Shown here: positions 21,237 to 23,092 of the stretch, in pieces
Numbering within the stretch: the first letter of the stretch is position 1
How the letters are laid out: each line of letters starts with the position of its first letter
Source of the DNA: CAZJDV01 sp964544865
GTDB taxonomy: Bacteria; Chloroflexota; Dehalococcoidia; Lucifugimonadales; CAJWER01
Assembly: GCA_964544865.1 (NCBI GenBank)
Contig: CAZJDV010000038.1
Span: 1-23,092 of the forward strand
Direction: 5' to 3'
Length of the DNA stretch: 23,092 nucleotides
The notes under the pieces: model-generated
The model's input: the letters and a program-made list of their open reading frames with translations, nothing else
What the model was told of the DNA's origin: nothing
Databases searched by the model: none
Position numbers and translations under genes: made by a program

Positions 21237-21443
21237 CTACCGGCGCTTGTCGCGCCAGTTCTCTCTGGTCACTCTCTTTTGACCAATCCTATAGAGCCAG
21301 GCGAGGACGAGGCCCACGACCACTCCGACCGCCGCGCGGTCGGAGTGGTCGAACTCCCAGTCCAGACTGTTGCCGAGTCAGATAATGGCGAGCGGGAAGA
21401 ACACGATCGCCAGGCCGACGTAATTCCTGGTCGAAATCTTCAT
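21237..21443 (-). pseudogene. Small two-helix membrane protein gene interrupted by an in-frame TGA
   Basis: Read on the minus strand from the ATG at 21443, 21 codons (MKISTRNYVGLAIVFFPLAII) end at a TGA (21380-21378). The same frame then continues for 46 more codons to a TAG at 21239-21237. The downstream part reads L-G-N-S-L-D-W-E-F-D-H-S-D-R-A-A-V, a hydrophobic helix V-G-V-V-V-G-L-V-L-A-W-L-Y, and a basic tail. If the TGA is read as Trp (TGG), the result is a coherent 68-residue protein with two membrane helices joined by an acidic loop. Other genes here use TGA as stop, so recoding is not genome-wide. No ribosome-binding site precedes the ATG. The most likely reading is a nonsense-mutated gene; a sequencing error is possible. 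Confidence 0.5.
21317..21351. repeat. Perfect 16-bp inverted repeat with 3-base loop
   Basis: CGACCACTCCGACCGC (21317-21332), loop CGC, and GCGGTCGGAGTGGTCG (21336-21351) are exact reverse complements. The RNA would fold into a very stable hairpin. No T-run follows on either strand, so it does not look like a terminator. It lies inside the second half of the interrupted membrane-protein gene, in codons for D-H-S-D-R-A-A-V-G-V-V. Confidence 0.85.
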
Positions 21444-21599
21444 TGCGGTTGGCGGCTCTTTCGGCGCATCGGAAGATTCGCTCCAGTCGGGGTGCAAGGG
21501 GCAGATCCCTTCGGAACCAGAGAGTGCACCGGCTGTTCGCCTTGGCGCGGGGAAAAAAGGAATTGCCTAACGGGCGGCTTGAGAACGGCGGCGCCGGGT

Positions 21600-21875
21600 C
21601 TATCCCCCCGCCACGGCGGGCACCACGCTGACCTCGTCACCTGCGGCGATCTCCGTGTCCAGGCCGTCCAAGAAGCGCACGTCTTCGCCATTGACGTAAA
21701 TGTTGACGAAGTTCCGCAGGTCACCTGAGTCGTCGCAAAGCCGCTCCTTGATGCCTGGAAACCCCGCGTCGAGGGAGTCGATGACCTGGCCCAGGGTCTC
21801 TCCCTCCACTGTGACCTTGTCCTGGCCGCTTGTAAGACGGCGGAGAGGTGTTGGGACTCTTACCATCACACTCAT
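21600..21875 (-). CDS. MoaD/ThiS-family sulfur-carrier protein
   Basis: A 91-residue ubiquitin-like protein ending in Gly90-Gly91, the hallmark of sulfur carriers that are adenylated and converted to a thiocarboxylate. Typical strands are M-V-R-V-P-T-P-L-R, V-N-I-Y-V-N-G-E-D-V and G-D-E-V-S-V-V-P-A-V-A-G-G. Related carriers feed molybdopterin, thiamine, cysteine (CysO) or homocysteine (HcyS) synthesis. The genes upstream are a NIL-domain protein and a threonine synthase, so an amino-acid role is more likely than molybdopterin. GGAGG lies ten bases before the ATG; a second ATG is at residue 4. No activating enzyme or JAMM peptidase is in the window. Confidence 0.9.
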   Translation of the reverse strand: MSVMVRVPTPLRRLTSGQDKVTVEGETLGQVIDSLDAGFPGIKERLCDDSGDLRNFVNIYVNGEDVRFLDGLDTEIAAGDEVSVVPAVAGG

Positions 21876-21924
21876 GCTATGTAGTCCTCCACGACTTTGG
21901 TATGTATCATCGACCGCGTCGTCG

Positions 21925-22167
21925 TCAGCCTTCCAGCACGTCCCCGCCGACCGGGTCCACCCTGACGCCGGTGGAGATCACCCAGTCGACGCCGTTCGTG
22001 ATCTCGGCTTCGTCGCCCTCCAGCTCGAGCACCACCCAGCCGGTGTCGTCGCGCACCTCCGCGCGCCGGATGTTGGTGACGATGTCGAACTTGCGGCCAA
22101 GCTCGTATATGACGGGTTCGGTGATTAGCTGCTTCGGGAACGTGAACTTTACGCGCTTCTTGCCCAT
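21925..22167 (-). CDS. NIL-domain protein
   Basis: An 80-residue protein consisting of a single NIL (ferredoxin-like fold) domain: K-R-V-K-F-T-F-P, V-I-Y-E-L-G-R-K-F-D-I-V-T-N-I-R-R-A, G-W-V-V-L-E-L-E-G and G-V-D-W-V. NIL domains occur at the end of methionine ABC transporter ATPases and next to iron-sulfur domains in proteins needed for homocysteine synthesis in anaerobes. Here it stands alone. The start ATG follows GGGGGAGG by five bases; longer in-frame extensions would run into threonine-synthase sequence. It lies 20 bases after threonine synthase and 49 before the sulfur carrier. Confidence 0.88.
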   Translation of the reverse strand: MGKKRVKFTFPKQLITEPVIYELGRKFDIVTNIRRAEVRDDTGWVVLELEGDEAEITNGVDWVISTGVRVDPVGGDVLEG

Positions 22168-22187
22168 GCTCGCCTCCCCCTTAATTG

Positions 22188-23092
22188 CTACGCCCGGCCG
22201 TCCATCGCATCCTCGAAGGACTGGTATGTCGGCTTGATTTGGACTGGGTCGGCGATGTGGTTGACCGCCTCCTGGGTCTTGAGGCCGTTGCCGGTAATGA
22301 ACGCCACGGTCACCTCGTCGCGCTTGATCGCGCCCGACCGGGTCAGCTTTCTGAGGCCGGATATGACCACGCCGCCCGCCGTCTCGGTGAATATGCCCTC
22401 GGTCTCGGCCAGGAGCTGGATGCCCTCCACCACCTCGTCTTCCGGCGCCACGACTGCGACGCCGTCGCACTCCGTCAGGGTCTGCAGAGCGTAGACACCG
22501 GCGGCTGGATCCCCGATGGCCAGGGATTTGGCGATGGTGTCGGGCTTGACGGGACGCACGACCTTGGACCCCAGCTTGTATGCCTCGACGATTGGCGAGC
22601 ACCCCTCGGCCTGGGCCAGGTGCATCCTCGTCTTTGCGCCGTCGATCAATCCCACGTCAGCGAACTCGTTAAGCCCTTTCCATATCTTGGTGTGCAACTC
22701 GCCCGATGCCGCGGGCACCACGCAGTTGTCCGGCGCGCGCCAGCCGAGCTGCTCGGCGACCTCGTAGCCCAGGGTCTTGCTTCCCTCGGCGTAGTACGGG
22801 CGCATGTTTATGTTGACAAAGGCCCAGTGGAGGTTGTCGGCGAGCTCGCTGCACAGCCGGTTTACCTGGTCGTAGGACCCGTCCACAGCCACCAGGGTCG
22901 CGCCGTAAATCGCTGCGCCGACGATCTTCCCGTTTTCGAGGTCTTTGGGAAAGAAGACCACGGTCTTCATCCCCGCCTTGGCGCCGTGGCCCGATACCGC
23001 GCCCATCAGATTTCCCGTCGAGACGCATGCCAGCACTTCGAACTCGAACTCCAGCGCCTTGGTGGTGGTCACCGATACCGGCCGGTCCTTGA
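22188..23092 (-). CDS. thrC: Threonine synthase, N-terminus beyond window edge
   Basis: About 301 residues of a fold-type II PLP enzyme. The open frame continues past the GTG at 23072 to the window edge and there encodes K-D-R-P-V-S, the end of the S-F-K-D-R motif; that Lys (codon 23090-23088) is the PLP lysine. Next come V-S-T-G-N-L-M-G-A-V-S-G-H, and P-A-A-S-G-E-L-H-T-K-I-W-K-G, a variant found in archaeal and Chloroflexota-type threonine synthases. E-G-I-F-T-E-T-A-G-G-V and a C-terminal G-N-G-L-K-T follow. It converts O-phosphohomoserine to threonine. Being first of a set with NIL and MoaD-like genes, it could alternatively use a sulfur carrier in place of water. Confidence 0.9.
   Translation of the reverse strand, partial: KDRPVSVTTTKALEFEFEVLACVSTGNLMGAVSGHGAKAGMKTVVFFPKDLENGKIVGAAIYGATLVAVDGSYDQVNRLCSELADNLHWAFVNINMRPYYAEGSKTLGYEVAEQLGWRAPDNCVVPAASGELHTKIWKGLNEFADVGLIDGAKTRMHLAQAEGCSPIVEAYKLGSKVVRPVKPDTIAKSLAIGDPAAGVYALQTLTECDGVAVVAPEDEVVEGIQLLAETEGIFTETAGGVVISGLRKLTRSGAIKRDEVTVAFITGNGLKTQEAVNHIADPVQIKPTYQSFEDAMDGRA

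Noticed and set aside
21079..21728. Plus-strand reading frames of 67 and 191 codons
   Set aside because: No ribosome-binding sites or family patterns; the longer one is antisense to the MoaD-like gene and the small membrane-protein gene, and is explained by high GC.
1..23092. CRISPR arrays, insertion sequences, tRNA and rRNA genes
   Set aside because: No regularly spaced repeats, transposase motifs, or cloverleaf/rRNA patterns could be found by reading both strands; a dedicated tRNA and repeat scan would be decisive.

Overview
The window is 23 kb of GC-rich bacterial DNA, densely packed with genes on both strands. It uses the standard bacterial code with ATG, GTG and TTG starts and many 4-base stop/start overlaps. 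The gene mix suggests a member of Chloroflexota, perhaps a Dehalococcoidia/SAR202-type environmental genome. It has an inositol-phosphate synthase of bacterial type, several enolase-superfamily, amidohydrolase, RraA and sugar-isomerase genes, and a threonine synthase + NIL + MoaD cluster. This placement is inferred from gene content; no rRNA or tRNA gene was found to confirm it.

Region by region. (1) 1-341: 3' end of an inositol-3-phosphate synthase. (2) 365-3807, minus strand: an operon-like set with its own promoter, holding two TIM-barrel sugar isomerase/epimerases separated by an imperfect inverted repeat, then a GatC-like small subunit overlapping an amidase-signature (GatA-like) enzyme. 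(3) 3853-8526, plus strand: an RraA/HMG-aldolase family protein, a mandelate racemase/muconate lactonizing family dehydratase, and a CehA/McbA-type metallohydrolase split by a one-base frameshift. A bidirectional terminator follows. (4) 8708-9094, minus: a cupredoxin lipoprotein. (5) 9335-14535, plus: a promoter and five tightly spaced genes (nucleotidyltransferase, MetE-C-type methyltransferase, two tandem amidohydrolases, and tsaD); tsaD is an essential tRNA-modification gene translationally coupled to the accessory genes. (6) 14542-15162, minus: a membrane protein with a PH-like domain. (7) 15202-18848, plus: two alanine-racemase-fold (D-threonine aldolase/D-serine dehydratase type) paralogs, one lacking the PLP lysine, then an isoaspartyl methyltransferase-like gene. 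(8) 18945-20812, minus: a thioredoxin-reductase-like flavoprotein and an SDR dehydrogenase with a long leader. (9) 20813-21443: a mostly non-coding stretch, then a small membrane-protein gene interrupted by an in-frame TGA and carrying a perfect 16-bp palindrome. (10) 21600-23092, minus: MoaD-like sulfur carrier, NIL-domain protein and threonine synthase (window edge), probably one operon.

How the genes may work together: regions 2-3 look like accessory catabolism of sugar acids, amides or related polar organics (isomerase, dehydratase, aldolase, hydrolase). Region 5 pairs two amidohydrolases with a zinc methyltransferase and may process a methylated small molecule. Region 10 combines a PLP enzyme that uses O-phosphohomoserine with a Gly-Gly sulfur carrier and a NIL domain, which hints at protein-bound sulfur delivery into amino-acid synthesis. 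The best leads are the lysine-less PLP-fold paralog, the ThrC-NIL-MoaD operon, the two broken genes, and the 16-bp palindrome.
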